Assembly: GCA_003864495.1 (NCBI GenBank)
Contig: ML133383.1
Span: 3,121,560-3,185,559, forward strand
Source: Nemopilema nomurai
Lineage: Eukaryota > Cnidaria > Scyphozoa > Rhizostomeae > Rhizostomatidae
DNA length: 64,000 nucleotides
Reading direction: 5' to 3'
Under the pieces are notes generated by a model, which was not told the origin of the DNA, searched no databases, and saw nothing but the letters and a program-made list of their open reading frames with translations. A program made the translations under genes and the position numbers. Positions 23,722-37,200 of the stretch are shown here, one piece after another. The number at the start of each line of letters is the position of its first letter. Position 1 is the first letter of the stretch.

Positions 23722-26700
23722 TTAGACCACTGTAACCTTGGTAATGGGTCCATGAACGAGGCTGCTGTCAGGACCTCGGCAAAGGCTTGGGTTGGAGCCT
23801 AGGAGAACAAGATGTCGCGTAAGCGAAAAGTAGGCATCAAAACTAATCAAACTTTAAGAAGAATTAACATTTCTCTATCAAAAAACAGGCTGAAATTTTA
23901 AAAGTAGTAAAAGTCACCGAAAGCACCGCTGCACGGGCTTAACCTATTCTAAGAAAATACAATAGCCCCTAAAACTAGCACTAGGAACATTAGCCTCAGA
24001 AAGATAAGGGCTTCAATTCGATGCCAAAGGTGATGTCAAGCAAAAATTGAATCTGGGAAGGAGCGGAGTTCATAGTGGTAAATAAGCTAATTCGTTTCTG
24101 GCGTAACGCATTTAGGATCGGCTTTTTACTTTTTGCGAGTCAAGATAGCATCTTTTCACATGATTGAACATCAGAATCAAGAATAAATTTTTGGAAAAAT
24201 GAGAAGCACGGCATACATAAAAAACTGTGACGTTTAGAAAAGCATAGTTGGCACAGGCTCCAGCAGGGCAAAATGTAGGGAAAATGGCATATCAAGGACC
24301 AAGTGTGCAACTAACAGAGCATGAAGAGCATCGAGTATTGAAAGGATTCAGGTTTCTGTAGAGGACAAAGGCAATTCTAATAGTAGGAAAGAGGAAGATA
24401 TGTGCCATGAACACTGCATGGCAATAGTTATACTTACCCTGCGCTGGAACACGACTAGAAATGCGCTGCACTTTTGCGTGTGAAAGGAGGCCTTTGTTAG
24501 GCCCATGTACAAGCCTCGGATCAGGACCAGCCAGTGCTGTTGTCTTCGCCCTATTTCCGGGAAGGATCGAATATCACTGACTGCAATTCACTTCCTACAT
24601 CTGATTAGCATAATCTGGTGAAGAGTTGCTATGATCGTAGTCATGACTATCAATCCTTTTGATTATCAAAGAGACATTCGCTATACACCTGTCATACAAA
24701 TATCTTAACGCCCAAAGATAAAAGATGGTAACCACAATGTACATAATCAAATGAGAGTCAAACAGAAGATGTGGAGTAAGAGAGAAAATAGGTTTCCCAC
24801 GACATGAATTGACAAATGGCAGGCCTGGTAGATATATAAACATGGAAGCCAGGTAAATCAAAATAGCTTCTATTTATGTTCTAAAACAATTGCTGTGATG
24901 ATTAATCGTAAAAAAACAGAGCATATTCAAATAAAAAGACATACTTTTGCAGCCGTCGGTCTGGACCTATGACAAGTTGCCTGTTATGTCCCAAAGCTGA
25001 TACCACATTGCCAGTTCTGTATTTTGTACCAAATGCTGTTGCAAGAGACGTCGAAACGATTGTGTTGGCACTGTAAAAATGGACTATGTATGACACTTTG
25101 GATTAAATCAGACCTTTCATGATTTCATAGGTCGCGGCTTCAAGCAAAAATACAGCATCATCAGGACCAGAAACAATGTGTCTAGTAGTGTGGGACACGG
25201 GGACATAGAAGACTCAGGGCATGCAAAGAGTGACGAAAGTCGGGGAAAGAAAGTATTGTTGCAAAAACGATAGTGAAATTGTAAATTATTGCAAAGTGGA
25301 GATTCTGTCTAGCCACCTGACAGTATCAGCCACTGTTCAAAACCTTTTGTCTCTATTAAGAAAATTTCTAAAAAACCGGACATAATTTGTATAAATCGCC
25401 TACAACTCAGACGATACCCTTGCTCAGGAGCAAATGGCTGCTTCAACCACCCTGTAACTAGGGACGTGATGTTGCTAACCTGATTGCTGGCTGTTTGCTC
25501 CGGGCAGTGAGGAGATTCTCCAGGGCACCGCTGCGGCTGGACGAAGTAATGGCACTGACATTTGTATCCAAATGCAGACTTTGTTCGGCGTCTTCAGTAA
25601 GCAGACCGTCTAAGGTGGAATCCACAGACACCTGTACATCGCGTCCAGAAACAGCTCGAGAGGTTGCTGTTGTTGGGCGCGATAACTCATCAGCTGATGT
25701 TTCGTTCAGCTCCTCTAACTCTTGGTTTCCAACTTCTTCGGGTTCTAGGAGTGACGGGTTAGAGTTGCTTACTACACCATAATTTATATTTTCGCTTGAA
25801 ATTAATGGCCTAAACTGAAATAACCAACGATGAGTCCCAAAATCCACCAATAGATCTTAACTGTAACATTACTGTTGGATTACAACTGTAACACACATTG
25901 ACTTAAAATTTGTTGAATGAAACTGTTTATATCCATTAAATACAAATCTTTTACAGGAAAACAAAACACTTGCGAAGAAATGGAGGTATGGCCTTGGATT
26001 AAGATCAAGTCAACAAAAGCTAAAGTCTCCTGCAATATATTTTCATAATAAACAGAGTGGAAGAGTATCTACCTACATTAAGAAATCGTGCTAATACACT
26101 TAATCTATGACAGAACTGAAATAAAGTTATTCAAGGGAGAAGAGCCCACAAATAAAGATTGTGCGTAGACTCAAAGCAGGGGTCCAGATTTTTGCAGAAG
26201 CTTGCACTTTACTATTCTTGCCAGCTATAAACACTCATTGTTGTTAAAGCTTCTTGGTGATAAACAATACAGTCCTCTGACATGTTTAATTTCATATGAA
26301 TCGTTATATCAATGAACCCATTCTATACAAACCATCAGCAATAGTCTCCTCAGCTGCATTCTCCTCCGCAGTGGCTGCCGTTGTTTGGTACATGGCACTG
26401 AAATTTGTCGCGGGCATTTCGACGTACTCTTGGGGTGAGCTTTGGACAAACAGGGTAAAGCATGGGTGCCATTTAAAATTTTGATACTAAACTCCTCTCT
26501 TTCTCGCAATCGATATACTAGGTGAGAAGTATCAGCCTTCGAGAGATGAAGTCTGCAGGAACAACAGGCACAGCGAGAGATGTCTCCTGCAGGAAGCCAG
26601 CTGCCTGTTGCTCTCAGTAGAATAGCTCAATTTATCCACTTTATTGAAACTTACATAAATATTCAAGATCCAATGTAACATAAATAGATGGTTTAATTAC

Positions 26701-29700
26701 TGCTCCTATCCAATCTTTCAAAAAGAGCTTTTATTGCCATTTCTTGGCCTTGTTGAAACCATGAGTTCAAACTGGTAAAAAAAACCTTGGGTTTACATAT
26801 ACTGCCAAATGGGCAATAGACAGATCCGAAACAACACAGTACTACGAACAAGACGAGCCTTTTCTTTTCTTCTCTGATCAATTTGAATATTCATTCCTTT
26901 AATGACATACCTGGGTGCTTCGGTCGCTGCTTCGGTCCTCCTGGAAGATTCTCCCGCTCTAGCTGACGAACTATTTCGCTCTTCTTCGAATGTTTCTTAA
27001 AACAGACAGTTCTCATTACTTTTAAGAAACTGGCCTTCGCCACAAGACCATGAAAAGGCCCTCAACTTCAGAGCAAGGGAGAGTTTCCATCTGCAGCTCT
27101 CTTTTAAAAAACAGAGTTATTGGGGATGATGAAAATAGAAGTATCCATTGTTTGAATGTGGAAACATCACCCAAACCTATTCCATTCTGTCTGACGCAAA
27201 GTTCAGAAAATATGTACAATGAAATCAACACTACCAGGCCATTGTGAAGCTATTTCGTTATGAACCGAATCTTTTGCAAACTTGGCCTCATTGCTACTCA
27301 ATGAATCGAACAAAATTTTGACATTGAGGGTATAAGAACTAAATTACCAAGACTCAATTTTTTACATATACATTATGCTTACGATTTTAACCAAGTCTTA
27401 AAAAATTGTCTTTAAAATCCAGTTCTTAAATGTCTGTTTCTCGTTTGGTCGTTTGATGAACTTTTCCAGAGAGATTAAATCATAATTCATCTAACTTCAG
27501 CATTTTCAAGACTTACATAAAGTCTCCAAGTTATTTAATGAAATAACCTGTGAAATAGTGTGAAATTAATGACATATTATTTTAGTCGTCGTTTTAAAGA
27601 AAAGTGATATCTGTTTAATGTATTCATAACTAATATGTATGCTTACTGTATCCCATACTCTTCAGCAACTCCCTTCCAAGTCGTTCATTATAGTCAACCT
27701 AAGACAAAAAAATGGATTTGAATTCACAACCAACCAACCCAACTGCCATACTTCCACTTTTAGAGCACAGATTGGTTTCCAGTCCCCTGACTAAGGGAGC
27801 CTCTTAACAGAATTTATGGTCAGCTCACATAACCTTGTTTGTTGAAAATCACCAGTTCGAGGTCTTCAATACGCCAACCAATCTACATTCAATTCACATC
27901 AACAAGTACCAAGCAAATAACAAGAAGTAAGATTTTCCTCTTCCAATCCCATCATCATCCTCATCATCTATGATTTGTCTTCATGGCTGCATACAAATGC
28001 TACAAGGCTACTTGGTAGAAAAGACCTAAAAGAGCTCATGCTTTGTTGCCTTTCCAGCAAATAAAAAGAAGATATTTTTACCGCTTCCAATCCAGCTTCA
28101 AGAAGAGAATCTGGAACATCATAGTCTTTCCTCAACTTCCGCAAAACTAGAAAGTAATTTCAGAACTTTTAGTTTAGTTCATAAAACTGTTTGCAATTCA
28201 ATTTCAAGAAAGTCACAGTATCATTAGAAATGGGTGACTGAAATGTTAATAAAAACAGAATAAAAGCATGTTCAACTTCAAATTTTAATATATTCAAATC
28301 CTAATTGCATCACTTTTGAAATCCTAAATAATTTTCTCTACAAAACTATTAGGTTTCAAGTATCGAAATACCTGGCCACAAATATCGTATAGAAGAGTTA
28401 ACATTTGTGGGTTCTTGGTATGATACAGCGTGTGAAGAGAAGGAATCATGAATGACCCTAGTGGACTGGGTAAAAAATTGAGCAAGACTGAACAACAGAA
28501 TGAAGATGAAGATCAAGCCTTACCAGCCTGTTTTTCTGAATCTGTTTTACCACTAACTGTACCTTCTTCTGTAAATGATGTTGTCTGCTCCTCTACACCC
28601 TGTTCCAAAAAAATGCTGGACTTAAATTTTGAAAACACATCAAATAGCTAAATTAAAAAAGACATTAATTTGAGTTATGTAAATTATTGGCAATGTTAGT
28701 TCAATTTCATATTTCTGCAGGCCATAATTTGAAATACTAAATTATAAAAAAATTAGTCTAGAAGTGTCTATTTAAAGAATAACATTAGCTAATGAGGGTT
28801 TCTTAAACCAAGCAGATTAAAGAAGCAAGGGTTATTTGGTTAGTTGATTAGCTATTAGCAGGTCAATTAGCAAATCAAGTACAAATCAAACATGATGTTA
28901 ATTTTAATAACAAGAAATTTTGGTAATTGGTATGCTTGCCACATAACAAAATTGTGTGCAGTTAATGAGTGAATAAATTTCATGTCATTTTCACTTTTCA
29001 CTTGAACTATATTAATTTGCTTTGCAGTAATCAATGTCTTGGGTCTTTGTCATTAGAAAAAGCCTTTATAAACTGTACTGTTAGTACTGTTAGTAAACTG
29101 AAAAGAAAATATGCCTGCAGTAATAGTTATGAATAAACCTGTGCTCTATGATGTCCGGTGCTCTGCATAGCAATACTTTCCTGTTGTTGTTGTCTTGCAG
29201 GCTGTGGTGATGGTTGAGTTGGCTGCTGCGGTTGATGAGCTCTTTGTGTCTGCTGAGATGGTTGTGCATGTTGTTGAAGTCTTTGTGGCTGAGGTGATGG
29301 TCTCTGTTGGGCTGTAACTCGTGGATCAATCCATGTTGTTTCATGTGTTGTATGGTTTATAAAATAACTACAAAGAGGGACAATTACTTCATAGTATAAA
29401 AATAATTCTAAAACAAAAAAAAGTATGTAGGTGACATTCAAAGACCAAAATAGCAAGTTTTGGCATAAATTATTTTCCAAGAATATACATAACACCTTCA
29501 TGCATAGCAGAAATTGATAATTTAGTTTGATGGCTTTTTAGTTGATAAATTACTATTTACCCAGCACCTCATTCAGAAGAACTGGAAATTATTCAATGCT
29601 TGTAATTCAGCATGCAAATAACTAGCCATTGCTTTCCTGGGCAAGAGCATACTTAATTCTTCTAATAATCTAATAAAATCTTTGATATAGTTAAGAACTC

Positions 29701-31049
29701 AGAATTTATAGAGTCTATTTATATGTTATATGCTTGTATGATTCTTTTACAATGTCTTGTTGCAGTTTAACTTGCTACAATCCCGGACATATTGTTGAGA
29801 CAAAATGCAATTTTTGCAATTTTTTACTTTATGACGCCCTTTTAATCAATGTTGGATTTGTTGTTCTATCATTTTGCCTTCAAAATCATGCATTCAACAT
29901 TGAATTGAGGGAGGGTTGGAAGTAATTTTTGGAAGGAAAGTGAAAATATAAGCTTTCCTTGAAAAGTCTCAACCATTTTTGTCTGGGATTGTAGGTTTTA
30001 CTTTGCTAGTAGTCTAAATCTTGTTTGTACTTTTTCTTAATTATTGAAACCAATGTCTTACAAACCAATGGTTAAGGTCCTACTCTATTGATAAAGTTAC
30101 CTGATGCTCCCTAATGCCTGAAAAAGAGAGGTCTCAAGGATCATGAAAATGAAATGTCTATTCAAGTTTCAAAATTTAGGTATCTTCTGATCTGTCTTTG
30201 GTAACTGATCTGATCTGTGTTTAGGAGAAATGGCCAAAATTCAACTTTTTTCTGATTACAAATTTTTTACATTTTTTTCTTTGATCATGAATCTTATTAT
30301 GCATTTTGGGACTGTGCCTTGATTCCTGTTGTTGATTCTCCAGTGCAAGGCTTCTATCTAACTTTATTTTTTAGACTATTTAAGTTTATATAGTGCAACA
30401 AATAAATATGAAAGAATGGGATACCTTCATTTTCAAAGAATACCATTTAGAATAGTTTTAGAATTCGTAAACGCAGATTTGATGTACAGAATTCACAAAT
30501 CCTTGCAAGCTTGCAGCTAATGGTGCAAATTGTCAGATTTTGAAAAAGTCCCATTGTGGATAATAACCCTTGGATTGCAGAGTACAGCTGTTACTAACTT
30601 CATCTCTTAGAATAACAAAGCAAGTTGACAAATGATTGCATTATGTCTTAAGCATAAGTGCAAGCTGAAATTTATGTGATTAAAAAAATACTTAGCCTTA
30701 AACTAAGTCTAAATCTTCGGCTCTAGATGGAAAGAAAGAATTCCCTCATTTTTTAAACGCAACCTTGTAGCGATTGGATTGTAGCCAATTACATTCGTTA
30801 CCAGATGCACAAGGGAAATATAAAAAATATACAGTGTGTACATATTATGCCATTCAGGCCTAACATACGACAGAAGTTTGCACCGCTCTTAAACATAAGA
30901 TCGTAGTAGCCTTGCATGAAATCATCAAACTAGAAAGTTTATACTTACTATCTTTTGTAGTTAGAATCATATCGTGCTTCCCATCCAGGTGGCAAGGGCT
31001 GCTGTTGTTGAAAGGGGTGAGGCGTTGCAAAATTTGGGTACGCCGCCAT
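23722..31049 (-). CDS. WW-domain protein with UBA/CUE-like segment, GP[DN]xxL octad repeats and PDZ-ligand tail (11 exons, 461 aa)
   Basis: I do not recognise a named orthologue. Minus-strand exons are 30949-31049, 29139-29367, 28524-28620, 28082-28146, 27647-27698, 26911-26995, 26329-26439, 25480-25809, 24945-25070, 24438-24550 and 23722-23798. Phase is kept at all ten junctions. Residues 19-50 are a textbook WW domain (LPPGWEARY to WIDPR, W23 and W46 spaced by 22, YYFINHTT core), which binds proline-rich ligands. Residues 51-110 are Gln/Pro-rich. About 143-185 is a short helical segment ending RELLKSMGY that resembles UBA/CUE ubiquitin-binding folds; that is a tentative reading. Residues 210-356 are acidic and Ser/Thr-rich, likely disordered. 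From 384 there is an eight-residue repeat (GHNRQLVI, GPDRRL, GPDPRLVH, GPNKGLLS, GSNPSLCR, GPDSSLVH). The protein ends T-V-V, a class I PDZ ligand pattern. It looks like a cytoplasmic adaptor. The least certain junction is 26329/25809, where the donor could be placed differently. Confidence 0.75.
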
Positions 31050-32892
31050 GACAGTTTCTTCTCTTAGCTCAACTCCGCCCAATAAAACCAATTATTTATC
31101 GTTTTGTTGTTGCTGTTGCAATTCTCCTATTCCGGGTGACGTCATCGATTTTGTATCTTGGTATCTACGACTCTTTCTCAAAAAAGAATATCAGAATTGA
31201 AATCTTCATCTTAGCTTAGTTTAAGCTGAAAAAATTCATGATGTTTTGACGATTCGGTCGTGAGTTACTTTTTTTTAATATTTACATATTTCTTATGACT
31301 TGACCGCCATTTTCGGCTGCTGTGAAATTTGTTCACCACTGCACTGGCAAATTTCCTTGGAGTGTATAGGAAAAGCTAAATTCCTTGAATGGGTTAATTC
31401 ACAGCTAGACAAACCAAACACTCAGAAATTTCCGGCACATACTAATTTCAACATGAAGATTCCAATTCTATGATCCATTGTAAAGATAAAATTGTTCGAA
31501 TTTTGGGAATCCTGGGTTGAAATGGCTTTGGGAAAAGTCTTCCTCTTTTCATTCTAGCTATGCATGTCATATTTAATTAAAAGCAACTTGGTAAATTACA
31601 AATCAAAATTATTGTATTGCGAACAAACACATAGCCCTCTTGGTCATAAATAAATAACGAGTTATATCTCAAATTCATCGACATTTAAAAATTTAGTTCG
31701 CATTTGTTCGATTGATTTCCTTTTATTTCTATATTTTGAGAAAGAACTCGTAAGCCCTAGTGTTTTAGAAAAAATCTGAAGTCATGTAGTTAGCATGGCC
31801 AAAACACACTAATATATGCTTGCATTGTCATGTTCATACGAAGACTGAATGAAAAATAGTTGCATATTTTGTTCAATGGTATATCTAAATGCAGGCATGA
31901 ATTTTTGGCCTTTGGCGGCAATACCATCACCAGTATTAAGCCATAAAGGTAAAGGAGATAGGAGACTATTCAAGACTCGCAAATATGTACATTTTATTTT
32001 CAATTTCAAGAAAAAACTCGCAATTTTTGTCAACAAGTTTCTACCACTAGTCACCAAATTTTTTATAGACAAATATCATTTCACGATACATTAAAATTAT
32101 ACCATGCAATTAAAATGCAATTCAATAATATCATACACATTTTTATTTATGTATTGGGGCATTTGTACATAAATAGATATGCGTTTGCCCTCTTCTTATC
32201 CTTCACTCCCAGAAAGATTCTAAGAATTGGGTAGATCATTTTCTGTCTACCTTTTATAGTTACATATCAAATTTTGCTCTAAGATAGAAGTTGTTGAGCA
32301 GCACATAGGATCAAAATGCACAATCGTAAGTAATTCAAATTTGTGATAGTGTTTAAGGCATTTGAAGATATAACTAATGTGTAATTAAATTTATAGGTAC
32401 ATTAGTCGCAATTTATTCATATTTAAGCTACCATATTCATAAAAGCATTAATTCAATCTTTTGAAGTGATGAATGTAGTATAGGCAGTTTGAAATTTTGT
32501 CCAAAAAGACCAATTATTTCATATCTTTGGGAGTGCTCCTTCGCAGCATCCGTACTACTTTGGCCATAAGTTAATAAGTGGGCACTCGGCATGGCCCCTT
32601 CATAGATCTCTTGAAGCCGTAAGCTTAAATTTAAAATTGTCGACTCCCGAGTTTCTTTTTTACGTAGGTTTTCAGTAATCGTCTTACGTATACGAAACAT
32701 ACAGTCATTATGGTTTTCTTACATTTCTATTTATTTTATAACATGCATAGGAAAGAAGAATTGGATTACTACATTTTGAAAGACATAAAAGGACTCGAGG
32801 CTACACGCAGAAAGTATGGTACGATCTGGCAGGCTTTGAACCTTGTGCTCCTGTGCTCTTGTTCTTCAGCTCTGAGATTGGCTCCTGCTGCT
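31050..32892. other. Intergenic: upstream of the WW gene and 3' flank of the Cys-ladder gene
   Basis: About 1.8 kb with no supported exon. It should hold the promoter of the leftward WW gene and, at its right end, the 3' UTR of the Cys-ladder gene. Short ORFs on both strands at 31809-32094 and at 32437-32700 have no support. Confidence 0.5.
32730..32735 (-). promoter_or_regulatory. Poly(A) signal AATAAA of the Cys-ladder gene
   Basis: A canonical hexamer on the minus strand, about 160 nt after the stop codon at 32893. Confidence 0.45.
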
Positions 32893-34244
32893 TCAAATCA
32901 CCGTAGAATACAGCAAGTGTGAAATAGAGGCTAAAGCAATAAGCATGAGGTTGCGAAAATCATGGCCTGCAGTCAAAGGGGCGAGGGATCTTGCTTGTGA
33001 AGTCTGGCGTGACTTCTCGTAGGTGATATTACACGTATTCGACGGGCACGACTTGATGCTGCACCGACCACGACGGGGACACTGTACATTGCAATATCCA
33101 CCTTCACAATACACTGCAGCATACGAGTCACCTGAAATCTTTATCTGACAGTGACCCCCGACACATATGATCAAACAAGACATGGAGGTGCACGTCATTG
33201 TGCAGTGCGACAAACAGGTCAGACGACATTCACCAAGTGCATCGCACGTCATATTCTTACAGTGCCCAACCTCGCAAAAGGGGTAGCACTGAAAAACGAG
33301 ATAATGAAAATTAAAGGTCTGCTCGTTCAACGAAGATAAGGGCCTAAATTCATTATTTGTCTTAAAAACATCGGAATCATGCTTAAAGCCTTAAAGTGGG
33401 GGGGGGGGTTGGATCAAAAAGGGGCACAGAACCACTCCCATTTTGGGATTTAGAAGGCGCACTATGAGGCATGACGCCTCTGGCCCTCCCGGCACTTACG
33501 TCATTGATTTGCATACAGAAATTTTGGATCAGTATCAAGAATGGTGATCTTCACCTCTTTCTAAAAATAGCATTGAGAAATCCGCCCTTGACCTGAGTTG
33601 ACCATTTCTCATCTGACACTCTTAGTATATCATAAAGTTGGTTGCAGATATGCTTTTCATTACACACTTTGAATATTCTTCGATAAACATGGCATGAGGT
33701 TTATTCAATGGTTAATGTACACATTAACTCTTTTCTCTATATTTTCACATTTCTTGAAATCCACATTCATTTTTTGGCTTTCTGTTTTCTTTTAACATGT
33801 TTCAATATATTTTTCAATAGATTTTCATATAAGCTTACAACACCACTTTCATATATATAAGCTTACAATACGAATATGATATGTTTCCACTTCCAGGTAT
33901 GATATGTTTCAAACTCGTTTTCACTTGCAAATACTTAGGCCCACAAAATGAAGCAAAGCAGACCCAAGCTCCATTAAGCATGGAAATTCTTTGTTTCTTA
34001 CCAAGTTTGCTTTGCAAGCCATGTTGTCGCAGTACCCCTTGGAGCAGTTCTGGGAACAAGCTATTGCGGCATTGCACCTCATATTGCATGGATAGCCAGT
34101 GCATGTCTGTCTGCAAATGGCACTGGTGCAGGCTAAATCACAGCTGTCACATTTGTTAACACTATCCAACGCCAAGGCAAAGTCTGCACACAAAATAACT
34201 GCCATCGAGAGAGCGTAGAACCACTGCGCTGGCAGCAGCATCAT
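32893..34244 (-). CDS. Secreted Cys-ladder repeat protein, probably GPI-anchored (2 coding exons, 212 aa)
   Basis: Unrecognised family. Coding exons on the minus strand are 34002-34244 and 32893-33288, joined in phase 0. An acceptor just upstream of the ATG (TTACAG at about 34258) implies a non-coding 5' exon that I could not place. Residues 1-28 form a signal peptide (hydrophobic ALSMAVILCADFALA). Between residues 32 and 167 there are 28 cysteines in a nearly fixed rhythm of alternating 4- and 5-residue steps, for example CDLAC-TSAI-CRQTC-TGYP-C. The pattern is broken by one 14-residue gap at 128-142. A superimposed motif G-[YH]-(x)-C-x-[NMV] recurs (TGYPCNM, KGYCDNM, VGHCKNM, GGHCQI, GGYCNV). 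Sequons NCS, NMT and NIT suggest N-glycosylation. The C-terminus has a polar spacer and a hydrophobic tail (NLMLIALASISHLLYSTVI) typical of a GPI-attachment signal. Likely extracellular and disulfide-rich. Nothing seen indicates a toxin fold. Confidence 0.8.
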
Positions 34245-37200
34245 CCCTGGTAGTCCCTGTAACAACAAGATAAATAAGCACTTTCACTTGCAGCGTAAGG
34301 CTGATTTCTTTCTACACAGAACATACAGGCAGGGCCACCTAATACTGGGGGGAGGCCGGGGCAACTTTTGTTAAAAGCTTTTAAATATAAGTTTTTTTGC
34401 TCTTTTCTCACTTTTAGCATCAAACCTTTTCTTCAAGCCCGTCTCTGAGTTTAAGCATGTCTATTTTGTCTATTCATTATTAACCTACTATAGACAATGG
34501 TTTGTGGCTGTAACTAGGTGATAGCGACTTCTCCTTATCTCCTTTTGCTCATTTTTCCATATTGAATTTATACTTTTCCTCACTCTTCAGTTCTACCTTC
34601 TATGCCCACGAAAATAAGATTGTATTTTCTACTAATTTGTTCTTCTCTGTCTCAAGTGTATACATACCCCTTATAATCACTTCTTTCTCTACAACCTTCA
34701 TGTGTTTCAAACTTTGTAGCAATGCAAGACAGCAGAATGGATTTTAAGCAGCACCAACACAGAAAATAAATTGTTTTCTCAATTATGATAGCTACATTCT
34801 TTAACACGTAGGCTCTAGTTTTGGATCTCCAAATATCTCTGTAGTGCCATACAAAGAGATGTGGTGTGGATTGATTATATTCGGTCATCATAACTTCCTG
34901 CTGCTTTTCAAAAGAACACTTCCGGTCATATCAGCGGTTAGGGGATATGCCCCTTGCGTCATCGAACAACAAAGGATGAGTATACGGTGGTGCATGTAGT
35001 TATCAAATGTCTCTGTACAACTAGTCAAAATGTGAGAAACGACGATCATTATATTAACTTGTTGCGAAGACCAGACCATTTTGCGCAAACAAAACAGCCT
35101 TTCTCGAATTGTTTACCAATTTTCAAGAGATGCTTTAAAGGCACATGCTTAAGCAAATAAAAAGTTGGAGTTTCAGGATCTTGAAAAGAACAGCCTACGA
35201 GAATGACATCCCGACAAAGCAGATGTTAATTCTGGTTCGAAGTCGTAATCAAAGAGAAGCAGCAGCATTCTAAAACTTTATTAAACGATGATTAAAACTT
35301 CGTGGTCGAGTAAAACAAAGTGCCAATTAAAAATGCACCAGTTTCTTTGTCCTTACCTCGTTAAGCCCAAACCATATTCACGTTAACTTGATTCGCAATG
35401 AAATCAACCAAATGAAAAATAACCAGCTGGCAAATGCGTCACATTGACAACTCACCGATCATTCGCCACACTGTTAACGGAGGTTTCTGATATGAACAAG
35501 CCGGGCTATCAAGCAGACCTTTAAACAATACAACACCCACGTGTCCAAAACCACCGCTGCAAAACCCATTTCCTTCCTTCAGACAAATTGCTGCAACCTT
35601 ATTTGCTTTCTCGATTAAAAAGCAGCTCTTTTTACTGTGAATAGTTAAACCTCTCTTAACAAACTTTTTGAGGGAAAGTCTTTAACAAAAACGATAACAA
35701 GGGAGCCACACTCATCTAAATTATGGCAAATGTCTGTTTCAAATCTTTCTGGAGACCATGAGCATGAAAGTGACCAAAATCAATAAAACGGCTTTGACCA
35801 TCAGTGTAAATGCGCTAAATAGGAAGTTTTTTTCCGGCATATTTACTTTTCAAGGGCTGAAAAGAATGGAAACTGTTCGGTATTCTGTTCAGACCAAACA
35901 GAATAGGAGAGAGCCTCTACTGAGACCAAAAACGTTGGGCGTCAAAATCTTGATAAAAAGATGGGTACAGCTCTGAACTGAATTTCAAAAGGCTATATCT
36001 TGCAAAAAGTTGGGGGCATAGTCAACAATGTTGTTTTGTGTCGTGATTTTTCAATTCAGAAAATTCAGGGAAGAGCCATGAATGAGAGGGGTAAAATCAT
36101 CTGTGGGGTCCTTGTTTGAAATTTCATTTGTTAGCCAAGATTATTCTTCAAGTTATTTGTGCCTTTTCAATTTTTTATTAGGTGCGGGGTTGTCAAAGCG
36201 CGGGAGCTGGGGCCATGCCCCCCGCCTCTCCCTAAAAACCTGTGTGACTGATTTCCCATCAAGACATAGATGCAAGCAACAAGTGTACACTCGATGTGCA
36301 GTACCAGTACAAATGAGCGCCACTTTTCTTGATATGTATATTCTTGAAATATATATATATATACATATATATTTTCCAGAATTTTAGCTTCCTGTAGCTA
36401 GAGATTGGCATTGTAATATTGCAATTCTTAGTTAGTGGCGGAAGCTAAATGAAGCTAATTATGTTTGATTAAACTTTGATTAAACTTTGATTAAACTTTG
36501 TCTTGTCCAAGTCTCAGTAATTAATGACAAAAAGAACATTTGAAAAAAATAGGTTTTCCTTCCATTCATCTTTTTTTCTCTCCTCCTATTTCTCTTAGAC
36601 AAATTTATTGTTTTTTCTTGATTGATAACTGAGACTTGGGCATTTGAAGTTGCGAACAGGAACACTTTTGATTCGTGTCAGACAAACACAGATTGCTTTC
36701 TGCCTTTCAGCACCTGAAGCCTATGACGTAACGGCCTGTGGCCTATGCCGCGTATTCATGAATGGGTCACACGATTAATATTCATTTTGCTGGCGTGATT
36801 TCAATATGCAAAGCATTTCTGGCTGTTCTCTACCTTGAAAAGCCAATTGTAGCAATCTTCAGTTTCCGTGAAAAATAAACTATTTTTTAAACTACAAGTT
36901 GGACACTTTTCACACACGTGTGTATATAAACAAAAATTTAACTTCCAAGGTTTTTCTGCTTAACAGAAATGTGGTGCCCCTCCAACTTTTTCAAACAGAA
37001 TACTTTATTATTTGCCGAGCCACAATGTTCTAAAAATTTTCTATTTTTAGCCCAATGTTATTGTTAAATTATTCTTGCCCAACACGAGGTGTAAATTCGC
37101 CTTTAGATCAAGGAAAAGTATCAATTTTTTATGTTGCATCATCAAAAATTTAGTCTTGATGAAGGTTGGTGTTGTCCCTAAGTTATTCTTCAATTTGAGT

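Noticed and set aside
24595..24861. An 88-codon minus-strand frame with a hydrophobic helix (HLIMYIVVTIFYLWALRY) that looked like a terminal exon.
   Set aside because: Its phase does not fit the flanking exons, while skipping it joins the octad-repeat exons perfectly. It lies in an intron of the WW gene.
25458..25480. Reading through the donor at 25480 to end the WW protein at the stop at 25458.
   Set aside because: The strong phase match to three further exons with a shared octad repeat makes the spliced extension better supported. The short form could still be an intron-retention isoform.
36082..36387. A 101-codon ORF containing GSWGHAPRLS.
   Set aside because: It overlaps a GC-rich MITE-like patch and an AT microsatellite; not coding.
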